Source of the DNA: Dryas octopetala | Lineage: Eukaryota > Streptophyta > Magnoliopsida > Rosales > Rosaceae | DNA length: 64,000 bases | Assembly: GCA_963921425.1 (NCBI GenBank) | Contig: OY992837.1 | Coordinates: 11,815,896-11,879,895, forward strand | Direction of reading: 5' to 3' | In this document: piece by piece, positions 20,921 to 33,829 of the stretch | Numbering within the stretch: position 1 is the first letter of the stretch | Layout of the letters: each line of letters starts with the position of its first letter | The notes under the pieces: generated by a model | Told to the model about the DNA's origin: nothing | Database searches by the model: none | Seen by the model: the letters and a program-made list of their open reading frames with translations, nothing else | Position numbers and translations under genes: made by a program

Positions 20921-23900
20921 GGAGCTTCAAGTAAGAATGTCCTTACTTTAAGAAAAGTAATAATATCCTTTTTCGATTCCACCTAACAATGTTGTTCAAT
21001 GACCAGAATCGTCCCTCCCTAAGGGTCTTTTGGAAATATGCTATAAAAAGCTAAAACCTAGGGGTGGGAATGAGTCGGTTTTTACCCAAAAACTGACCCA
21101 TACCAACCCGACTTTGAGAGTCGGTTGTAACCGAGAACTGACCCACCAAAGTCGATTCAATGGTCGGTTTTGAAATTAGGTGATAGTCGGTTACCCAAAA
21201 CTGACACAACAATCGACTTTTGTAGGAATTTTTTTAGGCCTTTTGCTAGGTCAGGTTGTGTGTTTGAGGTTTGGGCCTTTTTTTATGTTGGACTTCCCTC
21301 CTCTTGCAGTTAAGTTAGATAGGTAGGTAGTTATAAGTGGAAGTGGCTGAAACCTATTAGATGGCATGGGATTTCATTGTGGAAGAAATTAAGGAATGCG
21401 AATTGGGAGATCAATGATGCCGTTAAGAAATTGACAGCCATAAATAGGAGGCTGTGAAATTTTACCACAACTAGAGATTTCAAACCAACTATTAAAGAAA
21501 TGCTAGAAAGAGGTACCATCCATGACTGCATGGAGATGAAGATGGAAATGGCCGAGGATGCCACCACCCTTGGCGTCGAAATCGACGAGTCAGCTTGCGA
21601 CAGGTTGATCTATCACCGCCACTTCTTTCTTTTTCGGTGGATCTATCACCTCTTCTTTAGGAATTCATGTAAGTTGGGATTTGCTTGTGAGCTCCCACTA
21701 TGTTTTTGATTGAAGCATCAAGATTAACAGAGACCCCTAAGCCTTTCATTTGGGTTCTCTTCCTTCGCTTCCAAAACACAAGAAAAACCACAAAAATCTA
21801 AAAATAGCAGTTTCGGTTTCCACCATTGTTGTTGCTCTATCTGCAATATCTGTCGCGATTTACATCTTTGTGAGGAGAGAGATTGGAGGTGGGCAAACTG
21901 AGGTGTAGAGATTGGAGGTGGGCAGTAGCCTTTATTAGGAATGTGGGATTGTGGGGAAAAAAAATGAAATTAGGTCGATTGTTGGTTAAACCAACTGACA
22001 AAGTCGGATGCGTACTATCAACCGACCCACAATAGTCGGGTCAGTTGGCGGTTTTGAAAAATGGCCAAAGTCTGTTGGTCGGGTGAGTTGGTTGTTTAGC
22101 CGATATGGACCTGACCCGACCCATTCCCAGCCATACTAAAACCAATGGACTCAAAAGGATATTTCATTTAATGTGAAATATATGCACATTAATAGGGAAT
22201 AAACATTATTCATTACACTGGAAACTCTAGAATCATCGTGTAAGTGAATGACTGCGTCATCAGAAATCTAAGAGAAGAAACATGATGACCTAGGTGGCCA
22301 TTGAGACTCATGTTGTTGAATACTTAGATTTCTAAACGTTTCTAGTCGAGGAAGAGAACGTTAACTAGGCGCATTAACATTCCAATTAATGTTTATCAAG
22401 ACTAGCACATACGCTTGCTTACTCGAGATGGTGAGTCTCATGTCAAAGTGTATTGACACTTAAGCATGTATGTGAGTCTATGCTAGGAGACATGTTCACT
22501 GAACTTAACCAAATAGAGAATCCTACATGGACGTTTACGACATGTCAAGTAGGAGTCTCTGAGGTTACGATGGATACTGACTAGTTCTTATATCTGCAAC
22601 ACCCCCAATGTCTTGTGTGTATGTTTCATTGTATAGGGGTTACATCTAAAATAGACCAACGCAACTAAGCACGGGTTACATATTTTCGATGGGTGCATTG
22701 ACATACATATAGAGGCATGTGAGTGTGCGACATACCTTTTGTATAGAATGAAATATCCCTGGAGAGAAAGACTAGCAAAGTTTTTAGCCAGAGCATTAGA
22801 GTCACACGTTGATAATATTCAGACATGGGTTTGACATGAGTTCTATACCCTAGAATGTAATCGGACATAGTTGATAGAAGGACCATACTATATCGTAATT
22901 ATAATTGAATAGATTCTGAGACTAATTCTATTTGGTTTGGAGGCCAAAAACTGTGGTTATGTATCAACTTGGTCTGTAGAGTCCAAAATCTATTAATTAG
23001 AAATAATTTTAGATTAATTGTGATCATACAACCAAATCGAAACAGAACCCAAAAGGTCACACACAAACTAGTACTTTGGGAGACCAAAGGAAATGGTTAT
23101 GCTAAATATCAATATATGTATATTGGTCACAACTATCGTGACAATTGATATTGCCTAAGGCTGAGAGTTGAGCACTTCCCAATAGGTCACACATCCTAGT
23201 ATTGCTCTAGCATGAGAACGCTTAACTATGAGATACTAATGAGGATTATTAGCTTTAATGACTTGATTACTAATTGATGATGACAATTCAAAATTACGTC
23301 CATAAATTAAGTGATTAAAATGGGGTGGTCATGATGACATAATCTTATCTTAAGTAGGATTAATACGTAATTAATTAATTTACTTAGAAAGTAAGATTGG
23401 AAGGTCAACATTGGAAAGTCAAAGTTTGGGCTTGTTGACCTAAGACTAAATCATTAATATTTGGAATATAATTATTGTTATCTTGTTAGATAATATAAAT
23501 GGTTATTTAGTTAATCATTAGTCATAACCCAAACACTATGCTTATTGGTTAAAACATTAATCATATGATTAAGTGTTGAGATGACATCATGGTCAAAAGA
23601 CTTATTGACTTTCAATGATATGAGGGCAAGTCATGAGATATTAAAGTATTTAGGGGAAGTAGTGCAAATATAAGAATATAGTGATTTGTGGTTCTAAATT
23701 GGAGAAGGTGAGCCATCCATTTTGAGTGGATTGATGAATCTAGTCCATTGATGGACAAGATGAAACAACATAAAGAGACCTATAGTACGTGGCCGAATTC
23801 TTCATGGTGTGAAACCTAGGGTTTCATCTTTTTCTCCTTCTCCATTCTTTCTCTTCCTCTATGGAACTTGTGAGAGAGACGATAGTTCTTGTAGATAGTA

Positions 23901-24573
23901 GAACCCATCTTCATCACCATGCATATGATGCCAAATCTAGATGGATTTGAGAGCTATTAGCCAAGCTTACTTCCATCTATTCATATTTCCTTCTCCCACA
24001 CTTGGTGTGGACTATTCTTTGGAGAGATCATATGTGAGATCTTTGAGCCTTGGTGAGAGTTCCATGAAAGCAAAGCTTTTGCTTTCTCTTGTTGGTGCCG
24101 ATTTTGAAGATGAAGATGAACATGGAATGAAGACATAACCATGGATGTGTGCAACCTTAGGTTCATCCTAAGGAGGTCTTCAAGGGTAAACTCTCATCTT
24201 AATAGTTATTTTTATTTTTCATATATCATCCAACCTAGATCCTAAGCGCTTAAGGGAAAAGAATTGTAATATGTAATTTCCACCATGCTTCCACTTTTAG
24301 ATATTTATATCTAATAATAAACTTTCCCTCTAGGGTTGTCCCTAAAAATAAAATAAAAAAGATAGACAATTGTTTGGTTATCTGAACTCTGCAGACAAAC
24401 ACAATTCATCAGATCTAATTGAAATTATGTTAATAATAAACATTTTTTTATTTAGATGATTTTTGAATGATGTCCTAAAATATGGACGGTTTCGATCATT
24501 GAATTGTAGTGCTGAGATATGATGTTTTTATTTTATTAAAGTAAGGACATCCTTATTTGAAGCTCCTTCATAT
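20921..24573. mobile_element. Probable long-TIR DNA element (nested hAT inside)
   Basis: The left end GGAGCTTCAAGTAAGAATG, then TCCTTACTTT and TTCAATGACCAGAATCGTCC, reappears inverted at the right end near 24465-24568: GACGGTTTCGATCATTGAA, AAAGTAAGGACATCC and TTGAAGCTCC. Both outer flanks are TA repeats, so a TA-type target duplication cannot be told from the microsatellite. The 2.3 kb from 22144 to 24460 has no recognised coding sequence. It is either one element of about 3.6 kb carrying an unrelated hAT, or two related short elements that happen to face each other. Confidence 0.45.
21059..22135. mobile_element. hAT-like non-autonomous element
   Basis: The left end TAGGGGTGGGAATGAGTCGG and inverse right end TATGGCTGGGAATGGGTCGG are terminal repeats. 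The flanks CTAAAACC (21051-21058) and CTAAAACC (22136-22143) are a perfect 8-bp duplication. Subterminal GTCGGTT and AACCGAC motifs are abundant, as hAT transposases prefer. The middle (about 21340-21600) contains a gene-like stretch ending in an EMAEDATTLGVEIDESA-type translation, possibly a captured host fragment I do not recognise. No transposase. Confidence 0.85.
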
Positions 24574-24734
24574 ATATATATATATATTGTTGTTCTTTAG
24601 AAAGAAAGTGATCAAGAAAATTTTTGAATTTAATTTCAATTAAGCATGTCTCTTTTCGAATTTGTCAAAACATATATGCACATATCTCGAATTGCCTCTT
24701 ATTATATTATGCAAAGCATTACATTTTCTGTGTG

Positions 24735-24795
24735 GGATATTTTTTCGGCATGCCTCCTCATATGTGGCGTGACTTAAGCCAAACACATAAATATG
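24735..24795. mobile_element. TRIM-internal fragment
   Basis: GGCATGCCTCCTCATATGTGG, CGTGACTTAAG and CCAAACACATAA resemble the interior of the TRIM at 6528-6867 (CGCATGTGTGGCGTCATTTAAGTCTAACACGTGAA). No LTRs remain around it. Confidence 0.4.
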
Positions 24796-24841
24796 TACGT
24801 ATATAATTAATTTATATATGTATAAAAATATAAGTGTTCGT

Positions 24842-25452
24842 ATGACTAATCATCTGGGCATAACGACAAGTCACATAAGGCTTAACATCATGTCGTTTGG
24901 GCCTGGACCCAAAGGATAAGCCCCTCCTAAGTTCCTGGGCTCCGACCCCTTAGACTTCGGCCTCCTAGGCTCCAGCCCCATAGGCTCCGGCCTCCTAAGC
25001 TCCAGCCTCCTAGGCCCCGACCCGTGTCGACTCATTCGGACCCACGAGACAGGTGACACGTGGTGCTCCTACAGTGCGAATCATTACAAGGGACACGTGT
25101 CATCACCGGATTGGTTAATTAACTCTCTTCCAAGAGTACTATAAAAGAGGTACTTTCTTATCACAAAAGGGCAACTGAATCATTATCATATTATTCACTC
25201 ACTCTGCTCACAGATTCTCTGAACACTGACTTGAGCGTCGGAGGAGCTTCGGCCGGTACCACACCGGTGCCCTTCCCGCTCACTTTTGTGTACTTGCGCA
25301 GGGTGCATTGGATATTACTCTTTCTCCACTATTCACTAGTCGGACCCAGCTACCTGTTCCTTCTCCACTTCGACGTGTCATCCACTCAGTGGTGGGTCAA
25401 CATGTCTACGTGGTTTGACTCGACGTTGACTGCTTTACCATTTTTGAGCATC
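24842..25452 (+). mobile_element. Solo or fragmentary gypsy-like LTR
   Basis: A GC-richer island in AT-rich DNA. It holds tandem CCTAGGCTCC/GGCCTCCTA repeats (about 24925-25020), a promoter-like ACTATAAAAGAGG (about 25138), and TTGAGCGTCGGAGGAGCTTC (about 25232), a hallmark of many plant Ty3/gypsy LTRs near the transcript start. It ends ...GCATCAACA. No second LTR, primer-binding site or pol was found, and no convincing 5-bp duplication at the ends, so the borders are approximate. Confidence 0.6.
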
Positions 25453-25934
25453 AACAATAAGATAAATGTAACAATAACTTGTGACATTAATATAATATAG
25501 ATAGCATCTAAATGAACAAAAATGGATAGTGAAAGGTATGTGTAGTGGTGGAAGGTTGGATTCAATAGATGGCAAAGGGGGTAATGACTAGCTACTCATG
25601 AACCATATAGCGATTAAATTGATTACATTTATTTATTTTATAAAACACTTGCATATGAAAGAAAGTCATACCCAAGACGATTTTAAAATTTTAATTTCTT
25701 ATAGTTATATATATACACATTAAGCTTATTTGACTCTTTATACAACGAATCGGACAAAACGTATTTATGGACTAATATATTTATCATGACTCTTAAAATC
25801 ATATAGATAGCAAGACTAATACTACTATACATATTAATATATATATATATATATAAGCATATATGCCCATATATATGTTTTAAGATTCATCAATTACATT
25901 GAATACAATTAAAGTTCAGTTCTATATATTGAAC

Positions 25935-26680
25935 ATGTTTTGCTTTAGACCATTAATCCTAACTTTGAGTCTTGTATGTTTCTCCCTTTTTTTGCATGCC
26001 ACTATAGGTTTTTTTGTGGAACATACCTGTTTTACTGGAATAGAATTTCCAGCCAAGGGAAGTTATGAAGTTAGCTTGGATGCGTTACTCATAGTATTAC
26101 TTAGAAAAAGTCCTACTATAGGATACAGAATTTCGAGGCAATTTTATGGACATAATCATGAAAAGGTATATGGGCTAGCACAATGTTGGGGGATGTTATT
26201 CTTCCCCCAAACTTGTTTAAAATGCATTAGCGTAGAGAAGAGCTTTGTAAGAGGTGCCCTCACAATCGAGGAGCTATTATATGGTACGAAGATTGCCTCC
26301 TAAAATACTCAAATGTACAGTTCTTTGGTGAAACTTACACCATTAACGGAATTTATGTTAAAAGTAACGAACCCGTCGATGTTAATCCCCTGTTGTTTCG
26401 TCTGAAAGTTCATTTGTTGTTCGTGGAATTATGTGTTAGAGCTTCTCTTAGTTCAGGATTAGCAGATCAGGGAATGCTTAAAGTTGGGCTATCTAACAAC
26501 ACAGATTCAATTTATGGTGAGGTTCAATGCACTAGGGATCTTTCTCGCGAAGACTGTACATATTGTCTTCATGTAGGAATGAAGGAAGTTTTAAAAGAAA
26601 CCCATGGAAGGAGAGGTGGACATGCTTATTATGGAAGCTGGAATCTAAGATTTGAACTTTATCGCTTTTTTAATGAATAG
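25935..26680 (+). pseudogene. DUF26/Gnk2 cysteine-rich secretory protein, frameshifted
   Basis: Homologue of plant cysteine-rich repeat secretory proteins (extracellular, two Gnk2 modules, some antifungal or lectin-like). I use the ATG at 25935 because it aligns with the start of the paralogue at 51180. A signal peptide (FRPLILTLSLVCFSLFLHA) is followed by the first module (HTCFTGIEF to AQCWGMLFFPQTCLKC). The frame is lost near 26250-26260 by a small indel, giving a stop at 26301. The downstream frame then resumes cleanly with the second module (WYEDCLLKYS to VQCTRDLSREDCTYC) and stops at 26678. Only this one break is obvious, so a sequencing error or recent pseudogenisation is possible. About 350 bp of upstream sequence is also shared with the 51180 copy. 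The second-module Cys-X8-Cys-X2-Cys is intact; the first module has nine residues in the first gap, as does its paralogue. Confidence 0.82.
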
Positions 26681-28774
26681 TTAGGGGGAATGCAATTCTG
26701 CGAAACAAGATGAATTTCAAAGCTACACATATTTCAAGGGATTCTACAAAGATATTTGCAGCTTTATTTTTATTTTTTTAATTTTTATTTTTTTTATGTT
26801 GTAGGTTCTTATGGCTTCGGTCTAAGTTAGGAAGGATAATATTTTTTTCTCTTCTGTTAATTTATAAAACTCTTGAAAACTTAGTATTTTCTTGTCGTTA
26901 CTTCTTATGTATGCAAGTTGTTCTTAATAAATTTCATCCATTAGGCTTTTAATTAAAAAAAAAAAGAAGTATTAGTTAGACTATCACTTAGCCATTCATA
27001 TGTTATGTGGTCTGGCCACAAATACTTTGATATATAAGACCCTTTATTTTGAGTACTTGAACTCTCACTCATTGTCGGTGTAGGGTAAATATTGTATTAC
27101 AAGGTCATAAATCCATACTATTTGTCACACCCCAAAACCCGAGTACGTAAAAGAGACATTTATTTTGAGAACACCCAAAATTAAAATACCCGTACCTTGA
27201 GTATTATAAGCCCAAATATTCCCAAAATAAGTTAAGTCTTTTGAGTTTGAGAAAAATGAGTTGGATCAGAGTTTTTGTGCCTGCGGAAATAAAATAAAAC
27301 ATTTAAATATATTTAATAAAAACCAACCCACCAAGGTTACAAGTTTGAGAAAGTTGGTAACCTTGAGGAACATACATAAATGATATGATGTTCGACATAT
27401 TTAGACTACAACCAACCCAACAGAAACGACGATTGTTTGAAATATATATAAACAAGGAAACCACAAAAGATGGTACTAAACAGCAACGAGATAGACCTGC
27501 CTGGAGACAAGATCTAAACCAGATAAGTCTTGGAGCTAACAAGAAGCTAGGTTGCGTCCCCAATCCAAATCATCAACCGGTACCTGATCTACACTCAAAG
27601 AGCACAATAGAGGGTGAGCATCACATACGTTCATAATTTCTCCTCGGGGAACCCTGGCTAGATTTGAAAATAGTAGCGAAAAATATTAACTACAAATATA
27701 GCCAATGAAAAACATTTTGAAAACATGTACAATTGCCAACAAAAAACAATGCAACTTTTACATGCATTAATGTATATATTATAATAATTCATGCAATAAA
27801 AAGGGTCTGTAGACAGGGTGTGAGTTTCCCCCTACCTGGAGTTCAGTGCTTAGCCTGATCTCATGTAAAAATTCAACTTACAGCTTTTCCGCGTCCCCTT
27901 GTTCACCTTTAGGTAACTAGAGTCCCTAGTCCGACAACAACTGGTGTTAAAACCAATTTCTCGTAAATCGATGACATTGTCGGTGTAAGGTCTGGTTTAA
28001 TCGATTTAGAGGTTTGGCACTAGCTCGGTTGCTAAGCTCCTCATAATTGTTGTTTTGGCATGACTTGCCTCGTAAGGTTAAGTCATTCCAAAACCTTTTA
28101 GAAACCGAGTAACAGTTTGGTTTATGGAACCTAATGGATTCTAATTAATTCAATTTTTAATTACGTCGACGAGGTTGATCAGTTATGAATCTACAACGTA
28201 ACCAGGTCAGTGCATGGGGAAATTGAGGGAGCTCTGGCTTAGTGCTCAATGTTCGTATGCTCATGGATTGACCTTAATCATCACGTCGTTTGGTTACCAC
28301 TTATATGACCTCAATATTTAATTAGGTTGATTTTATTTACCAAAAGTCGGGCATCATTTCAGCTTAAATAAATAACTTTTAAATAAGCTGCGTTGGAGGG
28401 ATTACCTGACGAAAACCTTGCACATAAAGAGTTTCGGTACTACTTGAGTTTCTAAATTAAAGGACAAAGATAGTCTAATTAACAAGAGATTAATCTAGCA
28501 AATATTTGACAGAACCTCAACTAGGATTAAGGGATTAACGAGGGCTTTCAAGGTCAAAGCCTAATTTATGCAGAGTTTCAGCTCAAAAACCTCCTAGATA
28601 GTAGAGATCGTCACCACGAGTGTGTAGGCGAACATTGCTCACCAATCGGACCTCTAGAACTCTAGTTATGATCAAAAGAAAAAAAAAATTATTTGATCCT
28701 AGAGAGAGAAAGTGGCCCAATAACTTTTGCAGAACCTGACCTATTTAAGAGAAATGCAAAATTAGGCCCAAACA
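26681..28774. other. Intergenic with an LTR-like start at 27124
   Basis: To about 27120 this is the conserved 3' flank of the DUF26 gene (similar to 46620-47012). At 27124 it changes abruptly to TGTCACACCCCAAAACCCG, a start typical of some plant LTR repeats. I found no matching end, primer-binding site or coding sequence, so the 27124-28690 segment is left unassigned. Confidence 0.4.
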
Positions 28775-29545
28775 GAGTTGAGACCCCAAAACGTGGAAAG
28801 GAAATTCTGAGTAGCAAATTAAGTGCTTTTAAAATGCCCCCACCAAATGACAGTCTAGTTGGAAGGGCAGTAAAGTTTGCCCCCTCTGCACCCAAAGTTC
28901 GATTCCTTCTCCCCTTAAATCTTAAAAAAAAAAAGCCCCCACCAAAAAATAATGAAGGGTACTTTAATGTCAATTAGGCAATGCCTAATTTAAGGGTGCT
29001 TTTATTTTACATTTCTTGGGGTTCTAGTGCATATTTGTATTACAGTTAGATCAGTTATTATGATTATAGATATAACTGGATTGGCATAATACCCTTTTTT
29101 CTTCTTTGGGTATACATAATGCATGTAAGTGATGAGGGATCTTTTCCAAGGTGGTCAATAGTCATGTTTGCTTTATTTATTTTTTTAATTCTTAAAATTT
29201 ATTTAATATGTCAGATTTATGATTTAATTTTCTTTTTTTGGGTCTGAGACTGATTTGGTTGTTCATACATTCAAAGTACCATTGTGTTGTAATCAATATT
29301 GAATAGGTTACTTTTATATCTATTGTTGGCAATATTGATAGGTCATTTTTTAGCAATTTTCCTGATTCTGAAATATTAAGCTCTGCATTTACTTCTATTT
29401 AGGGTGATAATCTGGTGCAGTGAAGTGTTTGATCAATGGTAATTGTCTTGTCATTTTTAGGTTAATAAATACTATGATCTTGTCACAAGTTTTTATGAGT
29501 TTATATGGATGGGGTGAGTCTTTCCATTTTGCACCAAGGTATGGA
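28775..29545 (+). pseudogene. Partial SMT1 duplicate (introns plus exon 3)
   Basis: This segment matches 40110-41050 of the SMT1 gene closely: the intron 1 piece with CGTGGAAAGGAAATTCTGAG, the intron 2 piece, and exon 3 ([11 protein letters not shown]). The part containing exon 2 is missing: the copy jumps from AATTAGGCAATGCCTAA to CATTTCTTGGGGTTCTAG. Exon 3 is frameshifted by extra bases near 29499-29510. Similarity stops abruptly after the exon 3 donor (CACCAAGGTATGG). Same strand as SMT1, about 11 kb upstream, now separated from it by the composite copia insertion. Non-functional. Confidence 0.85.
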
Positions 29546-30043
29546 GTAGAACCAACTAGTAAATCAAGTCAAACTTAAAAAGTGCAAATTTGCAAGTCGC
29601 TCTAAAATATGAAATAAGTATTTTTGAATCACAAATGCATTCATTTGTAGTAGTGTAATGATGGGTGGCATGTTTCCAACTCTTGGCCGGACTGCAAAGC
29701 CAGTTTAGATGGTGGGGCTGTAGCCAGTTCATCTTGTTTGTGATGTACCAAAAGTCGATCAGAAAATCGATTAGAACATCGACCAGAACATTGACGAAGA
29801 ATGTCAATGTCAACCAGAAGTAGATCAAAATGTCGACTTCAACTTTAGCAAAAAAAAGAACAGAAATTTGCAGCACAAAACCCAGATGTGCAAAGCTGAG
29901 AACCCACTCAACCAATATTTCTGGGTTTGCTGTATGAAAGACTTTATGATTATTGAACAACACCAGCATTATCGGAATATTGAACAACTAGATGAGTGAT
30001 GAAATGGGAGCACTTGCACTAAATCACACATCCAGCCAATTCC
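29546..30043. other. Intergenic, no gene recognised
   Basis: Contains short near-repeats of ATCGACCAGAA/ATCGATTAGAA near 29755-29840. An open frame on the minus strand (29556-29987) has no recognisable motif. Confidence 0.45.
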
Positions 30044-30621
30044 TGTTAATATTATAGTAATTAATATCTATATATCAATACATATATGACTAATTAATTA
30101 TATGACAATCAAGAAGTATATATCAGACTTATCAGTAAATAAATAAGATGAAAGATTCTGGCCTGTGAATTCAAGAGAGGCACGGCAGTCGCTGTCCTAA
30201 AGCCGTAGACGCCTTCCTACGTGCAGGTTATGGCGGTCGCCTACAACTCCAAGATACAACCCAATGAACTCACAGATGTCTGATCCGCTATGCACGTCAA
30301 ACGGCAGACCGGTTGTCAAGTCAATATCGATTGCCCAAAATAGAGTATGAAAGTTGAGAGAGTAGGATATGGAAGAGGATGATGAAAGTCAGAATAAAAG
30401 ACAAGTGTAGAACGTTATTGCTTCAGTCTGATGAGATTTCTATTAATAGAAATCTACATGCCTCTTTTAAAGAGTCATGACTATTGTATTAGGCCCATAA
30501 GAAGTTACCCTTAGTAAAAAGTTGTAACTGTTCAATTAAACTGACAGAATATTTAAAATCAAATAAATTAGTTTTGAATCTTAAATATAAATAAATAATA
30601 TTATATTATATTATACCAACA
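30044..30621 (-). repeat. 3' LTR of the composite copia
   Basis: Starts TGTTAATATTATAG and ends TATACCAACA on the plus strand (TG...CA). In the sense direction it follows the polypurine tract TTGTGGGGGAT. No difference from the LTR at 38025-38602 was seen on reading. Confidence 0.9.
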
Positions 30622-31233
30622 ATCCCCCACAAGATTCAAAACTTAAAATTAAAACAAAAATAAATATACAAACATGTAAGAATAGGAAGATTTGGGCAAT
30701 TGTTATACCATGTAATGGGTGTAGGTGTCTTCCGGACTTGAACCTACACTTAGTGTTAATAGCATTCAACTGAAGGAATAATAGTGAACTAAGTCTTGAA
30801 CTATATTCCTATAATTCAAATTACAACTATCACACACATGATATCGATACATAATCTTGACGCGGGTAAGCGCTATTAATGGCCATGCGCTTAATCTTGA
30901 TTCTCATGAGAGTTTTAGAGAACAACCCAATTCTCACGGTCGCGGCCTCACGACTACTCTCACTTAGGTGAGTTCTCCAAGAGTACATGTGACTAGTATC
31001 TTGCGGGAGTTTGCCCGCCTCGAAACTCATTTAGGATAAAAATCCTTCCTAAACATCACATATCATCAGCACTAGTGTCATAGGGATGAGTAGAAGATTT
31101 TTTTTAAAAATTAAACCTCCATTTTTTAGAGTGCTGGAAAGTAAGTCACGCAGTATGGATTGTTTCTACCCATTGAACCTCCTTCATGGGATCTCCAATC
31201 ACAAAGGTTGGGTTACCTCCCTAGGTGACTTCC

Positions 31234-33494
31234 TTATGGGTTTAAACCCATCCCCCTCGACAAATCTAGGACTGCATTCCTAGATAAACCTTTAGTCAAC
31301 TGATCAGCAATATTCTTTTCTGACTTAACATAATCTAAAGATATAACTTCTTTATTCAACAAGCTCCTCACAGATTTATATCTAACTTGAATATGTCTAT
31401 TCATTTTTTTATTTGTATGTGTTTGTTTTACCAACTCTATTACTGCTTTATTGTCACAATGTATTGAAAATGCAGGTATGGGTTTTCTAACCAATGGTAT
31501 GTCGAGCAAAAAATTCTTAATCCATTCAGCCTCAATGCATGCAGTATCCAAAGCTATAAGTTCAGATTCCATGGTACTTCTAGAAATTATAGTTTGCTTT
31601 TTAGATCCCCAAGAGATAGCTGCTCCACCCAAAATAAATACAAATCCAGAAGTTGATTTTACATCAGAGCTATCAGTAATCCAATTTGCATCAGTGTACC
31701 CTTCTACTACATCAGGAAAACCTCTATAACATAAAGAAAAATTTAATGTTCCTCTTAGATACTTAAAAACTCTTTCTAAAGCATTCCAATGATCCTTACT
31801 TGGGTTATGGGTGTATCTACTTAATCTCCCTACAGCATAGGCTATATCTGGTCTAGTTTTATTTGCTATGTACATCAATGATCCAATCATTTGTGAGTAT
31901 TTAAGTTGAGACACAGGTTCCCCCACATTTTTCTTTAAATTTACACTTGGATCATATGGAGTTGAAACAAATTTACATGAAAAATAATTAAATTTCTGTA
32001 GCATTTTCTCAATTGCACTAGCTTGATTTAAGGTATAGCCTACTGGTGTTTTTTCTAGCTTCATTCCCAAAATTATGTAGGCTTCTCCTAAGTCCTTCAT
32101 ATCAAAATTATTTGAAAGATAACATTTCACATCCTTCACAATCTCTAAATTTGTTCCAAACAACAAAATGTCATCAACATAAAGACATAAGATAATGCAT
32201 TCTCCATTACTTTCCTTATAATAAACACACTTATCATGCTCATTAATATTGAACTCATAATCCAAAATGACTTTGTCAAACTTCTCATGCCATTGTTTAG
32301 GGGCTTGTTTAAGTCCATATAAAGACTTAACTAACTTGCAAACCTTATGCTCTTGACCTTTCACAATAAAACCCTCAGGTTGCTCCATATATATTTCTTC
32401 ATCTAAGTCTCCATTCAAGAAAGCGGTCTTAACGTCCATTTGATGAACTACCAAATTATGTATGGAAGCTAATGCTACAAGAGTTCTAATAGTAGTAATC
32501 CTAGTGACAGGTGAGTATGTATCAAAATAATCTATTCCTTGCTTTTGTGAGAAGCCCTTGGCTACTAACCTAGCCTTGTATTTATCTATACTACCATCTG
32601 GTTTTAATTTCTTTCTAAACACCCACTTACAGCCAATTGGTTTTGTCCCAGGAGGTAGATTAGTCAATTCCCAAGTGTTGTTTTGTATAATAGATTCAAA
32701 CTCACTATTAATTGCTTCTTTCCAAAATGGAGCATCTAATGAGGTCGTGGCTGCTTTATAAGTTGTTGGATCACCCTCAACTAGGAATGTATAGAAATCA
32801 TCTCCAAAATTCTTTTCCACTCTAGCTCTCTTACTCCTTCTAAGTTCTACTTGAGACTCTGTTTCTTTATTTGTACTGGTAGAGGCTTTATTAGTATCAA
32901 CACAAGATTTTTCTGTTATTTGTTTTGGGACACTAGATTTGAAAGGAAATATGTCCTCAAAGTAAGTTGCATCCCTTGATTCCATAATTGTGTTATTGAA
33001 AATATTACTTACTTCAGAATTGATGACTAGAAATCTATTGGCACAACTATTATGAGCATAGCCTAGGAAAATAGTGTCTACAGTCTTGGGTCCTATTTTC
33101 TTTCTCTTAGGATCAGGAATTGCAACCTTAGCCAAACACCCCCACACTTTCAAGATTTGAAGATTAGGCCTTCTCTTCTTCCAAAGTTCATAAGGGGTTT
33201 CATTATTGTCTTTAAAAATTACTCTATTTAGTATAAAACATGTAGTTAAAATTGCTTCCCCCCACAGATTGTCAGGTAGCCCAGAACTTATTAACATTGA
33301 ATTTACCATGTCCAACAAAGTTCTGTTTTTCCTTTCAGCAACTCCATTAGATTGTGGAGAGTAAGGTGCTGTTACTTCATGTATTATACCATGTTCTTCA
33401 CAAAATATATTAAGATCTGTAAGAGTATACTCACCACCTCTATCAGATCTAAGCCTCTTGATCTTTCTCTCTAATTGATTTTCCACTTCTGTTT
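31234..33494 (-). pseudogene. Copia pol, copy A (integrase core to RNase H), cut by the gap
   Basis: A long open frame of about 750 codons. It runs from the integrase core ([25 protein letters not shown]) through the reverse transcriptase ([20 protein letters not shown], catalytic YVDDILLFG) to RNase H ([30 protein letters not shown]) and the end [18 protein letters not shown]. The 5' part (gag, protease, integrase zinc domain) would lie in the N gap. No stop or frameshift is visible in the sequenced part. Between pol and the LTR a 66-codon frame (30830-31030) is kept in both copies, but I see no known motif in it. Confidence 0.85.
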
Positions 33495-33694
33495 NNNNNN
33501 NNNNNNNNNNNNNNNNNNNNNNNNNNNNNNNNNNNNNNNNNNNNNNNNNNNNNNNNNNNNNNNNNNNNNNNNNNNNNNNNNNNNNNNNNNNNNNNNNNNN
33601 NNNNNNNNNNNNNNNNNNNNNNNNNNNNNNNNNNNNNNNNNNNNNNNNNNNNNNNNNNNNNNNNNNNNNNNNNNNNNNNNNNNNNNNNNNNNNN
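33495..33694. other. Assembly gap (200 N)
   Basis: Exactly 200 unknown bases, most likely a placeholder of unspecified real length. It joins the integrase of copy A to the inside of an LTR, so the true structure here is unknown. Confidence 0.95.
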
Positions 33695-33829
33695 GTATTA
33701 GGCCCATAAGAAGTTACCCTTAGTGAAAGTTGTAACTGTTCAATTAAACTGACAGAATATTTAAAATCAAATAAATTAGTTTTGAATCTTAAATATAAAT
33801 AAATAATATTATATTATATTATACCAACA
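33695..33829 (-). repeat. Partial LTR beside the gap
   Basis: Matches the last 136 bp of the outer LTR (30486-30621) with one deletion and one substitution (GTGAAAG for GTAAAAAG), and is followed by the same polypurine-tract region. The remaining LTR would fall in the N gap. Confidence 0.85.

Noticed and set aside
28689-28977. 94-codon open frames on both strands
   Set aside because: They straddle the border of the SMT1 fragment and unrelated DNA; the matching part in the real gene is intron.
29556-29987. 143-codon hydrophobic open frame on the minus strand
   Set aside because: No signal, domain or family resemblance. Part of it comes from short near-repeats, and the region is otherwise intergenic.
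33471-33723. Open frames running across the N gap
   Set aside because: They consist of unknown residues and are artefacts of reading through the gap.
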